A stretch of 47,463 nt of DNA from NCBI RefSeq assembly GCF_001975825.1, contig NZ_MTKN01000066.1, positions 1-47,463 on the forward strand, in the 5' to 3' direction. Source of the stretch: [Flexibacter] sp. ATCC 35208 (GTDB taxonomy: Bacteria; Bacteroidota; Bacteroidia; Chitinophagales; Chitinophagaceae). Numbering within the stretch: position 1 is the stretch's first letter; each line of letters opens with the position of its first letter. A model generated the notes under the pieces. It did no database searches and was not told where the DNA came from. It saw only the letters and a program-made list of their open reading frames with translations. Of this stretch, positions 26,901-36,524 are shown piece after piece. The translations under genes were made by a program, and so were the position numbers.

Positions 26901-29900
26901 TGTAAAACCACTGTAGAATATAGACTGTGCTGCAATGCTGTCAAATGTATCTGATGCCTGTGCCACATAAGTGCTACCTGTGATCCGCAGATTTTTTCCT
27001 GTACTCAGGGGGGCTGAAACATTGTCTGTAAATAAATCTTCAACCGAATACAGATTTGTGCCTGCTTTAACATTTACCCAATTGACAATGTCATTTACAG
27101 TTTGGTTATCCTGCAGGTAGTATTTATAGTCTTTCAGTGATTCCCTTGCTGATTGTAACATTTGCCTGCATATAAGCAGGAAATAATCGCTATAGATGAA
27201 ATTAGCCATAGATTGGCCATCTTTGTCGTCCAGTTTAATCATCTGCCGGTAGTCAGACTGGTCATCTTGTTCTACCTGTACTGACAGTTCGTTAAAGTAT
27301 GCTCTCAGGTATTCTGTGTATGCACTTGAGGTACTGTTATAGTCTTCAAAATTGTACGAAACACCTTTATAATCGGTACCATAATCAGGCAGTGTAAGGA
27401 TCATTTCGGGTGGAACTGGAAAATATGTAGCATCAACTTCTCCTGATGTAGGTGCGTTTACTGTAACGGTAAACTGGTTATTCATAAATGTACTGACATC
27501 AGCGGCAGTAATCGGAGTTGGATTTGCAGTGTCGCTCAGAAAGTCAAGCAATGCTGCCAGTTGCAAATCAGTTACAATTATATTATCCACTTCTGCGCTG
27601 GTCATTGGAACAGGTTGTATGGCTGCAATAGCCCAACGCAATACCTGTTTGCCCAATAGCTCGAAAGAAGTATCAAGGCCTGCGCCATAAGCCTTCTGCA
27701 GGCCATTTGCTTTATCATCCTGCGGTGGTGGTACCGATTCGATAAAGAGCATAGCGATATAACAAGCCAATTGCTGACTCACATCTGTTGCGTTATCTCC
27801 TGCCATAGTAAGACCGAATCCAACATATGCAGTGAGAGGAACCGGGGATACTGCCTTCTGCAGGTTGGACCATACCGGGCTTGTGGCAGTTCGGGCGGCC
27901 ATCAGCTCTTTCTGATCATAGTAAAATCTCCGTCTTCTCCTTTGCAGTACGGGGGCACCTGCAGTGAACAATTGTACCTGTTCTGTAGTTGTCCAAGGAG
28001 GAGTACCACCAATAGCTTTGATAGTGATACCTTCCTGTATTCTTGCAGAGAAGCTGAAGCTGATCTTTATTTTAAAAATTCCAAGATTAATAGTGATACG
28101 GAGTGATACGCTTACAGATGCAATTATGGATAGTTCTATTGGTTCATATGGTGCGAAGGTGATCTGGACCAGTAACCTGATATCTATATTCACATCAGCT
28201 TTTACGATAGCAAAATCTACGCTGCCATACAGTTTACCAATAATCCCTACAGTACCCCTGAACCAGAAGTAATAAGAAGTTTCCAGTTGTGTATTGTTGC
28301 CACTGCCATCAGTGATCTGATAGGGATTCCATTTTGCAAGAATTCCTTCGAGTATGGCTACTGCGGTAAGACTGAATCCGGCTTTGAGTATACCTGCATC
28401 AAAAGAATAGCCGAAACCAAACTGTATTCCAAAACCAAATACCAGTACTGGGTTGAATGTACCATTGGTGGCAGCTGGTACCCGGTTGGTAGTGGCGCTG
28501 GACAACTTGCCGAAATAAACGCCGGCAGATCCCATTACGGGAATGGGGATGCCAACGGGTGTCCAGATGAGTGTCTGGAAAGTAAAAGAACGGGAAAAAT
28601 CTTCTTTCCAGGGAAACCCGATATCTACCTGGAAATCCCCGTTGGTAAATACTGAGATTCCGAATACCGGGAGTGTTATATTAAACTGCCCCATATTTAT
28701 TTTGCGCATCACATCCGGCAATACTATTTCTGCCTGGTATACGCCTACACTGTCACTAATTTTTTTATACATGATCTGGAAGTCGAGACCTTTGAATATT
28801 TTTGCAGGTTCACCTTCCAGGGCAATACGTAATGCATAGAGGTAGGGATCATTAAATACTATTTGCATGGTGATAAAATATTGTGCAGCAGCGGCTGTTG
28901 AAGCAGCCAATGCTACTGCATTTGATTTATCTCCACCCAACTGCAGCAGTCCAAAGTCCATGCCTGTTAGCCAGGAGCTGTTGGCATCAAAATGTATAGC
29001 GGGTATTTCTCCCGGTTCTGTATCCGGCAGATTGGACATGCAGGCAATCGCAGCCTGTACATTGTCCGCGGTTTTAAAGCAATCGAGTGTTACATGTTGT
29101 CCTAATGCCAGCATCCGTAAGTCCAGGTACTTGTTTCCCTGTCCGGGAGGTGCTGGTGTAGTTTCAGGTTTAGCGGCATTCCATGATGGAATATCTCCCC
29201 AGGCAGCAGATACATCTAATGTAACAATTACTCCATTGTTATCAGGATTTGCATCTTTACTATTGTAGGAAACTTTGATACCATTGATGGTAACGAAGCC
29301 CAGATTGATTGGTCCTATTCCTACGTTAAAGCTTACTTTATTATCGGTAAAATCATATTCCAGTGAAAGATTATTCAGGGGAATACTATTCAGCACATTC
29401 CATGGGGCAGCCAATCCAAAACTGTTACCGGTGGCCCAGGATACCATTAATTCCACCAGGCTTCCTATTGTAGTAGTATCATTAAACCTGAGTGTGGCGA
29501 TCTGGTGTATTTTTCCATCTATATTCTTATCTTCCACTTCCCCGGTCAGCATTCCCCAGATAATACCGTATGCCTGGTAGCCAGGATTAAAATTGTAGAA
29601 TGCGGTAATGTTGATATTATTCCAGCTGATCTTTGCCGAGATAGCGCCGTAATAACCGGCGGTTGCTGTCTCTTCTTTTTTCCCGTACCCGATCAGTGCA
29701 GTACCGGCAATTGTAAAAGTTGGGCCAAGGAAGGGAATTGCCCATGGCGCTGCAGTTTTGGCACCAAATTCCCAGTAAGAGGTCGCTGTATTTATAGTAA
29801 ATGAAAGTCCGTCTATACCATAATTATATCCTTCCGGTGGAGCCCAGCCGGTGCCGATGTAATATGAAAGCATATCACCGATCTTCACTTCCCCGGATGT

Positions 29901-32858
29901 TTGTTTGCTGGCAAATGTCCACCCCTTACCAGTGGCATACATTGCACTGAGTTGCATTATAATCTTCGACGAATCTGGTAACACAGTTATCTGGCCCCCA
30001 ATAAATACTGTGTTGATGGAATTATTACTATTGACATTAAAGCTAAGATTATCAATACTGAATATATCGGCCACAACAAGTGGTTTGTCTGGCTCCAGTA
30101 TAGCATCTATCGCGTAATACTTCTGGCTGGGAGCATAATTGTAATTAAATGCAGTAACAGAAGTGGACAAATCCAGCTCTCCACCAAATAATGCCAGCAG
30201 GTCACTGAGTTCGATAGTACCGTCTGTAAGGCCTCCATACAGTGAAAAATCGGGATATCCGCCTACCATTGTAATGGTACCTTTACCAATAGTAAATTCG
30301 CCTGTAACAAGAAAGTTAGTAGTACGGTTGCTGACATCAGCGACATTGTATACGCTGATAGCTACAGTAGGTGTAATGGTAAACAGTGGATTTTGGGAAA
30401 TAGTCCATGGACTGTTTGTCGTCATTTCGAACGACATATAATCGAAACTGAAAGCAGCTGAATTATACATCAACTGAACTTCTTTGAGCCCGAAACCTGC
30501 CAGCTGGCTGAGCGGCGCAGGTAGTACCTGTACTAGATTTATACCTCCTGCTGCCTGGAAGATGGTTGCAATACCGGGATAATTACCGTCAAATGCAGCA
30601 GAAAGCAACCAGGAGTTGTCACCTACCGGATATTCAATCAGCAGGCTCACACTTGTGCCATAACTTTCTATAGTACCGAGTATTCCGCCCTGCACCGGGA
30701 AACCACCTTCATTTACCTTCATAGTGAAGCCCGGGTTACTGAATAGTATCCATGGAATATTTTCAATTGTCCATACCTGGTCTGCCGTTGCTGTGACTTG
30801 TGTGATTACCGGCCCGGACTCCGCTGTATAAACCAGTTCTATCGTCATTTTTATATTGAGGAAAGACAATGTTGTAGCTCCGGAAACAGTTACTTTCGTA
30901 ATGTTGCCGTTCCCGTCTTTTTCAGCAACAATATTTTCTTCAGGTACTGCAATAGAAAAAATATTACCTGTTACTTTTGCAAAGAAGTCGCTGAAGTAAG
31001 TGGCCGGAAGTGCGCTCAACAGGTTGATAGTACCATCAGACCATGCTGCAACAAGCTGATCGTAAACTTCCTGTAGTGTAAGCGGGTCAGCAACTTCATA
31101 GAGGTCACTATCTGTAGTTCCATTATCTCCTGATATCGGGAAATGTTCTTTAAGTAGTTCACGTCTATGGTGTACGTTAAGTGATCCGGAGGCATCGGCA
31201 GCAATACCCTCGCGCGCTGCATACAGGCTACTTTCTTTGTTAACCAGTATCAGGGTATCTACGCCGACCATTCCCAGCATTAGTTTGTCGTGTATGTCTT
31301 TCTGATAATAGTTGCCCAGGTTGGTAAAATATTTATGAAGATCAGATGATATGTTGATTGATTGGAGTGTGGAAGTTGTAATAACATTGAGGGTATTTGT
31401 ATAAACGACGGGGGCACTTGGTGCACTTTTCTTCAGGAATGGATGAAAAGAAAGGTCTCTTATAGCGGCCACCCATTCTTGACATTGTTGTGTAATTGCT
31501 GAATAATTACTTGCGGCGAGTGTGGATGGATAATTAATGGCAGCATTAGTTCCTTTTTTAGGTACCTGCATAAATGGTTTACCCAGGCTGATCATCATGC
31601 TGGAAGTTCCCTGACCTTCGAATATACCTGGCAGGTTAGAATTACCGTAGAAATAATTGTAGATGTCCTGAGGTACGGAACCGATGGAAATAACAAAGAT
31701 TTTTTTATTGGTCGCAGTTGTCAAAGCGTCAGTTATCTGATCAGCTATGTCAACATACGCAGAATCGACATAGCTTTTCATTATCACCAGTTCGTAATGA
31801 TTATCTATAGCAGGTGTAAGGTACAGTGTAAGTTGGTTGATTAGTGCGTTGAGGTTAGCAGGAGCATATGCCTGCATAAAATCGTCGGGAGGCATATAGG
31901 TGGCAGATATCTTATTTTTCAGATTAGTTAATGCTTTGATACTATTGTTAATATCTGTACGAAGGGCATCCAGGAACTGAAATATGTCAGAATCGGGTCT
32001 TGCCGGATCACTGAAATGAAGAATTACCAGTGGTTTATGGAGTTCTTGTATGATATTGAATGCAGACAACACAAGGTTAAGACTCATCTCTCCTGCATCT
32101 GCATTAAACTGGTGTAGCCCGTAAACCGGCCATAGGCTCATTTCGGATGGAGCAGCTGAATAGGCATTGTATACGGCCTGTACATTTTTGGTACGTATAG
32201 ATAATGCGCTGTTGAATTTTTGCTGAATATACCATTCCCATACCCCTGATGATACGGTAGCCAGGGAAGATGCCGTGAATTTATAAGCGAGACTATTGAA
32301 CTGTAAGGATTGCCTGGATAGGTTGAAGGTATCGGGGTTACCGGTTTTTTGCACTGCACTTGTTACCTTATTATTATTAATTATCTCCCACAGGTAGGGT
32401 TCAAGCCGCAGGAAATACTCAACCACCAGCTTTTCTGCGAAATTAGTACTCATACTATCAGCTCCTCCTGTAAAACCAAACTTCACTTTTGTGGCTACTA
32501 TTGTATCGGAGAATGGCTTAAAAGTGATGTTTGTGCAGGTTCCATAAGTGACTTTAGTTGTATTAATAATCAGAGGATCCAGACCGGGCAATAAAATGGC
32601 AATTTTTTGAGCAGTTACTTCACCACCGTCGTAATAGACCACAATCTGGCCAGCGTATGATGTGGTGTTAATGATACGCTTCATGATATTGACAGTAGTG
32701 GCCTGATGTCCGTAGTTGAGCGAGCCATCTACGTAAAATCGTAGCTCCTGCTCTTTGCTTATTAAATCAATCATTTCTGCGATTGAAATACCGGTATACT
32801 TGTCGCGTATATCTGTAGCCTGAGTGAAGAGTGCTACTAAATCCTGGAATAAGCTCAT
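20913..32858 (-). CDS. Giant multidomain protein (about 3,981 aa): GT-like, DUF6603-like, LysM
   Basis: The start ATG at 32858 (MSLFQDLVALF) is chosen because a further 43 upstream residues would overlap the preceding gene. No signal peptide or clear membrane helix. Seen in order: (a) about 1-560, alpha/beta region with VISIGSVPQDIYNYFYG and IFEGQGTSSMMISLGKPF, a pattern like the donor site of GT-B glycosyltransferases; (b) about 650-1,620, long beta-rich repeats (FSIDNLSFNVNSNN, YGIDGLSFTINTAT) ending with IQFGFGYSFDAGILKAGFSL, reminiscent of DUF6603; (c) three LysM-like units around 1,955-2,095 (VASGDTLKTIAAKYNITQEQL) and three around 2,540-2,670; (d) SbsA/Big-like Ig domains near 2,900 and 3,370-3,450. 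Last gene of a four-gene operon. Function unknown. Confidence 0.75.
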   Translation of the reverse strand: MSLFQDLVALFTQATDIRDKYTGISIAEMIDLISKEQELRFYVDGSLNYGHQATTVNIMKRIINTTSYAGQIVVYYDGGEVTAQKIAILLPGLDPLIINTTKVTYGTCTNITFKPFSDTIVATKVKFGFTGGADSMSTNFAEKLVVEYFLRLEPYLWEIINNNKVTSAVQKTGNPDTFNLSRQSLQFNSLAYKFTASSLATVSSGVWEWYIQQKFNSALSIRTKNVQAVYNAYSAAPSEMSLWPVYGLHQFNADAGEMSLNLVLSAFNIIQELHKPLVILHFSDPARPDSDIFQFLDALRTDINNSIKALTNLKNKISATYMPPDDFMQAYAPANLNALINQLTLYLTPAIDNHYELVIMKSYVDSAYVDIADQITDALTTATNKKIFVISIGSVPQDIYNYFYGNSNLPGIFEGQGTSSMMISLGKPFMQVPKKGTNAAINYPSTLAASNYSAITQQCQEWVAAIRDLSFHPFLKKSAPSAPVVYTNTLNVITTSTLQSINISSDLHKYFTNLGNYYQKDIHDKLMLGMVGVDTLILVNKESSLYAAREGIAADASGSLNVHHRRELLKEHFPISGDNGTTDSDLYEVADPLTLQEVYDQLVAAWSDGTINLLSALPATYFSDFFAKVTGNIFSIAVPEENIVAEKDGNGNITKVTVSGATTLSFLNIKMTIELVYTAESGPVITQVTATADQVWTIENIPWILFSNPGFTMKVNEGGFPVQGGILGTIESYGTSVSLLIEYPVGDNSWLLSAAFDGNYPGIATIFQAAGGINLVQVLPAPLSQLAGFGLKEVQLMYNSAAFSFDYMSFEMTTNSPWTISQNPLFTITPTVAISVYNVADVSNRTTNFLVTGEFTIGKGTITMVGGYPDFSLYGGLTDGTIELSDLLALFGGELDLSTSVTAFNYNYAPSQKYYAIDAILEPDKPLVVADIFSIDNLSFNVNSNNSINTVFIGGQITVLPDSSKIIMQLSAMYATGKGWTFASKQTSGEVKIGDMLSYYIGTGWAPPEGYNYGIDGLSFTINTATSYWEFGAKTAAPWAIPFLGPTFTIAGTALIGYGKKEETATAGYYGAISAKISWNNINITAFYNFNPGYQAYGIIWGMLTGEVEDKNIDGKIHQIATLRFNDTTTIGSLVELMVSWATGNSFGLAAPWNVLNSIPLNNLSLEYDFTDNKVSFNVGIGPINLGFVTINGIKVSYNSKDANPDNNGVIVTLDVSAAWGDIPSWNAAKPETTPAPPGQGNKYLDLRMLALGQHVTLDCFKTADNVQAAIACMSNLPDTEPGEIPAIHFDANSSWLTGMDFGLLQLGGDKSNAVALAASTAAAAQYFITMQIVFNDPYLYALRIALEGEPAKIFKGLDFQIMYKKISDSVGVYQAEIVLPDVMRKINMGQFNITLPVFGISVFTNGDFQVDIGFPWKEDFSRSFTFQTLIWTPVGIPIPVMGSAGVYFGKLSSATTNRVPAATNGTFNPVLVFGFGIQFGFGYSFDAGILKAGFSLTAVAILEGILAKWNPYQITDGSGNNTQLETSYYFWFRGTVGIIGKLYGSVDFAIVKADVNIDIRLLVQITFAPYEPIELSIIASVSVSLRITINLGIFKIKISFSFSARIQEGITIKAIGGTPPWTTTEQVQLFTAGAPVLQRRRRRFYYDQKELMAARTATSPVWSNLQKAVSPVPLTAYVGFGLTMAGDNATDVSQQLACYIAMLFIESVPPPQDDKANGLQKAYGAGLDTSFELLGKQVLRWAIAAIQPVPMTSAEVDNIIVTDLQLAALLDFLSDTANPTPITAADVSTFMNNQFTVTVNAPTSGEVDATYFPVPPEMILTLPDYGTDYKGVSYNFEDYNSTSSAYTEYLRAYFNELSVQVEQDDQSDYRQMIKLDDKDGQSMANFIYSDYFLLICRQMLQSARESLKDYKYYLQDNQTVNDIVNWVNVKAGTNLYSVEDLFTDNVSAPLSTGKNLRITGSTYVAQASDTFDSIAAQSIFYSGFTGTDLATANQDTTNTLSAGITISYPGKDPYKTLAGQSLNDVAQSIGVPVNELINNGNITGLAGLLLPVATFKIPSFNSIVASGDTLKTIAAKYNITQEQLAAPIENANVADLFDKAGEYINIANLQQFQVGELISEIQATNGLQHLSGMTSRYYMAGLRLPTEGITPAYKGMWVVDNGGTLSLPSYAGLYALTGQQFQLPNLSTEKFDITLSRTSMPGWLTFAGSNPDKLVWSLVPDSFEARQINAVKGYATTNVLDINLSLLGAQDAFITKEATYPFTSVINWSSASAFTMPYGGDAGGVPALSLWQLPDTLLQLPDPQTRSVNPRMKMQIGRYDEASRTMVNTPVNYYGYGSLVSFTVKKVPVITDSPNTATTYEIMGADGSNVEVLEKMVSGIGNDKSLIATLTLAYGVDSNGTTTEGIQTDALNSLTMGIAQVNLSTETLPDSLSSRSFLTIADQQEEMVLLNETTDFIRLLWQASITRGGGYYLYYYNSGSNSGLPDRIFNDKNEATISLLVLYSAPVDELLRNNINNYMNVLAIGEAIDTTHAVLFAEANPLAISLPADDTQTLSDLAYKYYGNVADIVADNQTLALRAGKTLLVNEGLYEVRPQGSAPGGSLNAIATYFGTTADAIKAANPLQTSWPDPLPLYTALYLPEMTITIGASNGGTTLESIASYYSEDLAALGGKNQEVPGLFADNQQIIISGGPDIRSSSVAPGVAGIAAERPVPPEIPDDPSENNYGELFLLNTYNMLSYQIADNNYFNASNLGLPATPSGENEDQDINDKMSYPKSQAEGDNWSYSQSIPYSRFAKNVVLTSGDMPDQAESPYRGLGGLLQIDYGWLDLYGNLLITTLSQPSGNSQLNMVPILTGYTDPLIGLNQWPSVAASWEVISDINKAPLLQLNLSFGDSYYQGLMWGKVTNATTITAWFTAPLEETSSIDPANYSLDQGINILHITLGSDKQTVTIQVDNVPENLLLTLSINNISNTDKTETYTGVAQFSFPESPEETTSTVIEQANKDLAVYKQLWYQLTDPNGIAYTVDTTLLQQGYTLSAEQVSDLVQNWLTSIYLFLENRSQGLTDVESPDASHPMTFAIVPANLNPAQIFRLDLSFTITRTRNAAAGDLETTGGILQAATEVSPLSDSQGGDTHSLDTFAALFETALQETGKYTLRVATGTDRQNAGNDKETWAVRLGLDKTLLTPIAYSINDPANPDMFAPRPISNKLESRKQVPIYYYSEKTGIDFSTPSVYADFTGIDMDQWGYQFFSSIDNVLSPEFTAAIQLVDNKKQTTYLKDLLAGKKALADIVKNWMVPVFRDENPNADAVREAFKQQLLVKLTNAYTTQAAVQFHANVSADATIDIAPRLYGSINRNFKFADVMVDSADNTILYLVFSNPPNESAAGTSSNFTISEGISVFNAGIDANNNRRVILKLNGLAIPGSTTVTISAGFTDMTGNIILPPLTKVVMSEINEGNDSDSITFTSPKLTLQTSTAIPIPFLISSPQVVRGSDNELLPYVDLDLSFAGSTIEHQISSLPNIEGYEASTWLSFVTPLSTNDSPLTGDLGKIQVPMILREFPTAPSMVNQSGESTVPPDADNINQLLNWNYNIEYALQIHYPQDQLEFTINFNVADVSSKMLMGIEDAFPQLAEFITVSPSVFAVLESQLTQVTAGTADDDPLLDTVSTALISYTTLAANVVTAAQSNMLAMPGNNKLFNSMQVLPYSFYIQEGIATINEVQALIVSLHGLPPAGIGQPVVNINGYESNPYTGKCFGDYCYYYTKDGTVLSAAEGQVIQDRTVVIPAMNILARQDASTTACINRNAELVPNKPSSEPFKYTTGLVQFSNPYHPTTDSDMPIDISTINAPAGQHNYESLTAQLTNLFDTLLEENSQDTISILMSCQYMYQPNAATGYVSLPVMMQPIQGIQVNPTATTNDKKLADMITEWAGSINLWYSTHNPGTNKAVLYFDLTIFSNLTQQPLPLLRMRSLMLEIQYITEM

Positions 32859-32898
32859 GGTATGAGTTATTAGGTGATTGAATTTTCCATATATCCTG

Positions 32899-35800
32899 TT
32901 ATGATAGTATGGCTGATGCTGCTTGTTTTTTATACATAGCATACCAACCCAGACCGCTTGCCTTTCCTCCGGAGTCGGGATTTCCAAATAGGTAAAACAG
33001 TGTAGAACCGTTTGGGGGAACTTTCAACATACCGAGGAATTTCAATGCTACTTCTGTAAACATGAGAAGGAATGAATGCTGGGATGTATCATAAGTGAGC
33101 CGGATTTGTCCTATCGATAATTTCATCACGTTTTGCAGGCTAATCAATTTGGCTCCGCCGCCGGTACCTGGCAATGACATGCCTATGGTCGCTTTGTAAG
33201 TTCCATCTTCTTCGCTGCCGGGCGACCATGCTATCAACAGGTATGAATCCAGGCTTAATTTACCGGCAAGTTCGCCGGGAGTACCCATGTTTAACTTAAA
33301 GCGCAGGCCGTACCAGCTGTCGGCGCTTACATCAGATAATGCGATGTCGGGTATTACAGGCAGATAGCCCATATCAGATAGCGTAGTGAGTGGTTCTGCG
33401 ATTATAAGTCCCTGGAGATCCAACGCGAAATTCACAAAGATGCTGCTGTTTCGGGCCTTACTATGGCTGGTATCAAAACTGATCTGTGTAGCATCCATCG
33501 TCATAGTTTTTGATGGAGGATCCGATTCAGGGAAAGCCATGGATATACCCAGGTTATTGAACCTTAATCCCTGGTTGGGAGCATCTTCGCCGGGGTTATT
33601 ACCGAAAGAAAAGATATCGAATACCGGCACAGTCTCATCACCAATCAGGTAATAATCAATAAATCCGCTCATCGCAAACCAGGACATTACATTCCCATCG
33701 TTGTCTGTATTGAGTGTACTGAGAAGTACATTGGAGATTTGTATTTTATGAATGATGTTGTTGTCGAAATAAAAAGTATTATCACCCTGACTGGAAAGAT
33801 TGTACATAGTCTGGCTGTCTGTAATCTGAAGGCTTCCCTTCAGTAATACATTGTGATATACGTTATCCGGAACACTCATGCCGGTTACCGGCATTTTAAG
33901 TAACTCCGTAATGGTAAGTTGCCCGAGGCTTTCAAAACTCTGCACAGATGTATTTTCAAAAAGAACTTTCAACGTCAGCAACCGGAAGTCGTACGTTGTA
34001 GCGGTGACGGGTGCAATCGCCATATCGGTGCCATCATCAGTAAAATCAGGGTCTGTATAATAGATTAAGCCAAATATTGTACTGATATTATCTAATGCTG
34101 CATTTATACCGCTTTTCTTTACGGGGCTTATTTCCACAGCCAGGTGATGTGCATTAAATGCGGTGGGATCTGTAACGCCGGCCATAATACCGGTAAGATT
34201 ATCCGGAAGCCTGCTGATATCCATCCGTAAAAATAGTATACCGGTCCAGTTTTCGTCCTGTGCAATGGTATTGAACTTTGCATAGTATTTATTATCACCT
34301 TTTGCAATTGCCTGGTTAAAATAATTTTGCAACCATTGAGACAGTATTACCAGCTGATCATTATCTGGTGGTGTAATAGTCCCGTCGTCATTGGAATTGG
34401 TCGGTGCGGCAAACACATCTTTCTGGGTCCACTTAGAGGGGTTAGCTACCAGGCTGTTAGTTACATTAGCCGGATCATACAGCTTACCTTTTTTGGCTTT
34501 AATCAACATTACGTTACGGTAGTCATTATATTTGTTCTGTTGTCCTATATTGGCGGTCATTTCCCAACTACCGATACTCATGGTATTTAAAAAAGCTGAT
34601 TGTCCCGCTGTAGTGCCATTCAGCTGACCGAGACAGTCAGCGTTGGCAACAACAAGCATTAAATCCCCTGTTTGCAGCGCTTCTACGAGTTGTGCTTCCG
34701 GATTCATAAACTTTAGTAAGTATTGATTACCGGCATCGGTATTTTGCCCGAGTAATACCTCGTTCCATTGCATTTGTCCTCCGGCAGAGGTAAGTGTTAC
34801 CAGTAACCCGGATGGGGTTGTAGATGTTTGTGGTGTTTCGCTTTGTAATCTTTGGGTGGCGGACAATAAGGATTTTGAAGTAGAGAGTTGCCCTACATTT
34901 TTTCTGCGGGTAGGACTTATAACCTGGTTTTCAAAAGACTCGATCTGTTCCTGTGAAAAGGAGTTGATACCATCGCCAGCTATAGCACCGTTATAAGGCA
35001 CTATAGGGAAAGTGACAATATCATCGGTTGTATAAATAAAGCCGGGCGTTTGATGTCCGAACAAGTCTGTATACTTTGGCGAAATGAGCTCATCGCTGCC
35101 AAACAGCGATGAGCCTTTAGGTTGTGCTACATAGTAAATGGTATTTCCTTCGGCACTGACGAATGTAACCCATGACGTGGAAAATGTGTTGTCGAGTAAT
35201 GGTGCGTTGGGTGCTTGTGGTGTTTTGACAGGAGAAGCTGCTTCGAACGGGAATTTAGGTGCGTATGCAGGTTGATTGGAAAGGAAGCGGAATTTATCGC
35301 CTTTTCCCTTGTCGGTTTTAGGTGTTATGCTGAAGAACTCTGTTCCCTGCAGACCACCTATCAGGTATTGCTGGCTACTGGTAGCTGCGTTCATTTCGAT
35401 AGTGAAGTCACCTTCCGGGGTAACCAGGAATCTTTGCGTTGTAGAGGAAGTGTATTCTCCGGCGGCAAATACCAACCTGGCAGGTAGTGTATTTCCATTT
35501 GAGATGTCGGGTATCAGGTTTATAGCAGCGCCAAATACTGTCCTGAAAAATGATGCCAGTACGGTATTATTACCATCGGTATTGGTGCCGGTAAAATTGA
35601 ACCAGGTGCGTCTGTTTGCGTAGCTACCGCTGATGGTGCATGTGCCGGTTTGGCAAGTGTCATATGCGGTGTTAAATACATCTGTAGGATCAATACTAGT
35701 AGTGAATCCAATAAAGTCTGTAGCCCCTTTTGTGCTATCTGCTAAAGGTATCCACTCAGAGATTGCTGTACGTTCTTTTGATTGAATAGGGCACAGGAAC

Positions 35801-36414
35801 TGGAAGCCCCATTGAAAGTCATCATATAATGATTGCCTTTGTATGCTAATGGAAAACTGTATGGTTCCTCTCAATGCCCCGGTGAAAGAGATGTATCCGA
35901 TAGCAGGGGGGCGTGTTTGCGGAGCAGAGGGGCCAGAGAAATCGATTCTGTAATTATTTTGCGAACCGTCGAGCAGCAGAGTCGTATCATCTTTCCAGGT
36001 AAGTACCATCCCGTTAGCGACGGTGAGAGAGAGACTTGTTGTAAGCGTAGCCTGTAATCCACTGGTCACATTGGTACCGTCGCTGTTGATGCCCATCAGT
36101 GGAGCTGTATCAGCATTAATATTGCTATTATCCTGCAGCCACATAAAGGCGCGGGCTGTACCAGAGCGCTTCAACACGTTGTATATATTGTTTACAAATG
36201 CGGTGGCGCTCGCAACATCATTAATAATGGGAGGTATGGCTGCAAATGCGAAGCTGCCAGAATATTTTGTATTGGCCAGAGCGTCCTTCAATTCTATTGT
36301 ATCAACTCCGGAGTCGATGCCTGCTGGTATTACAAATGCAATGAAGCCAACATCGTTCTCCTCAGTTTCTGCGATATATAACTGGTCGATAAATTGTTTA
36401 TTGAATAAAACCAT
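32899..36414 (-). CDS. Large protein of unknown family (1,171 aa), giant-cluster partner
   Basis: I do not recognise this protein. It begins MVLFNKQFIDQLYIAE with no signal peptide. The N-terminal 100 residues look alpha/beta (VGFIAFVIPAGIDS, SGSFAFAAIPPIIND, then TARAFMWLQDN). The rest is mostly beta-sheet with many Asn, Thr and Ser. Segments such as GYISFTGALRGTIQFSISI and the last 150 residues (GTPGELAGKLSLDSYLLIAW, PPNGSTLFYLFGNPDSGG) recall the beta repeats of the giant protein next to it. It ends 40 bp before the giant's start and must be co-transcribed. The shared style suggests that the two associate or evolved together. No catalytic motif is visible. Confidence 0.7.
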   Translation of the reverse strand: MVLFNKQFIDQLYIAETEENDVGFIAFVIPAGIDSGVDTIELKDALANTKYSGSFAFAAIPPIINDVASATAFVNNIYNVLKRSGTARAFMWLQDNSNINADTAPLMGINSDGTNVTSGLQATLTTSLSLTVANGMVLTWKDDTTLLLDGSQNNYRIDFSGPSAPQTRPPAIGYISFTGALRGTIQFSISIQRQSLYDDFQWGFQFLCPIQSKERTAISEWIPLADSTKGATDFIGFTTSIDPTDVFNTAYDTCQTGTCTISGSYANRRTWFNFTGTNTDGNNTVLASFFRTVFGAAINLIPDISNGNTLPARLVFAAGEYTSSTTQRFLVTPEGDFTIEMNAATSSQQYLIGGLQGTEFFSITPKTDKGKGDKFRFLSNQPAYAPKFPFEAASPVKTPQAPNAPLLDNTFSTSWVTFVSAEGNTIYYVAQPKGSSLFGSDELISPKYTDLFGHQTPGFIYTTDDIVTFPIVPYNGAIAGDGINSFSQEQIESFENQVISPTRRKNVGQLSTSKSLLSATQRLQSETPQTSTTPSGLLVTLTSAGGQMQWNEVLLGQNTDAGNQYLLKFMNPEAQLVEALQTGDLMLVVANADCLGQLNGTTAGQSAFLNTMSIGSWEMTANIGQQNKYNDYRNVMLIKAKKGKLYDPANVTNSLVANPSKWTQKDVFAAPTNSNDDGTITPPDNDQLVILSQWLQNYFNQAIAKGDNKYYAKFNTIAQDENWTGILFLRMDISRLPDNLTGIMAGVTDPTAFNAHHLAVEISPVKKSGINAALDNISTIFGLIYYTDPDFTDDGTDMAIAPVTATTYDFRLLTLKVLFENTSVQSFESLGQLTITELLKMPVTGMSVPDNVYHNVLLKGSLQITDSQTMYNLSSQGDNTFYFDNNIIHKIQISNVLLSTLNTDNDGNVMSWFAMSGFIDYYLIGDETVPVFDIFSFGNNPGEDAPNQGLRFNNLGISMAFPESDPPSKTMTMDATQISFDTSHSKARNSSIFVNFALDLQGLIIAEPLTTLSDMGYLPVIPDIALSDVSADSWYGLRFKLNMGTPGELAGKLSLDSYLLIAWSPGSEEDGTYKATIGMSLPGTGGGAKLISLQNVMKLSIGQIRLTYDTSQHSFLLMFTEVALKFLGMLKVPPNGSTLFYLFGNPDSGGKASGLGWYAMYKKQAASAILS

Positions 36415-36524
36415 GACGCTTAGATTTCATTTAATGAATTAGAAGAATCCGGGCAAGAAATTTCCACCCGGCCAGCGCCAGTAAAATTTATTACCCATTA
36501 CAGAATACCTGTAATAAACGAATA

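Noticed and set aside
21195..31076. Many plus-strand open frames of 60-133 codons inside the giant gene
   Set aside because: They are antisense or frame shadows of a continuous 12-kb coding region; their products lack family patterns and start signals.
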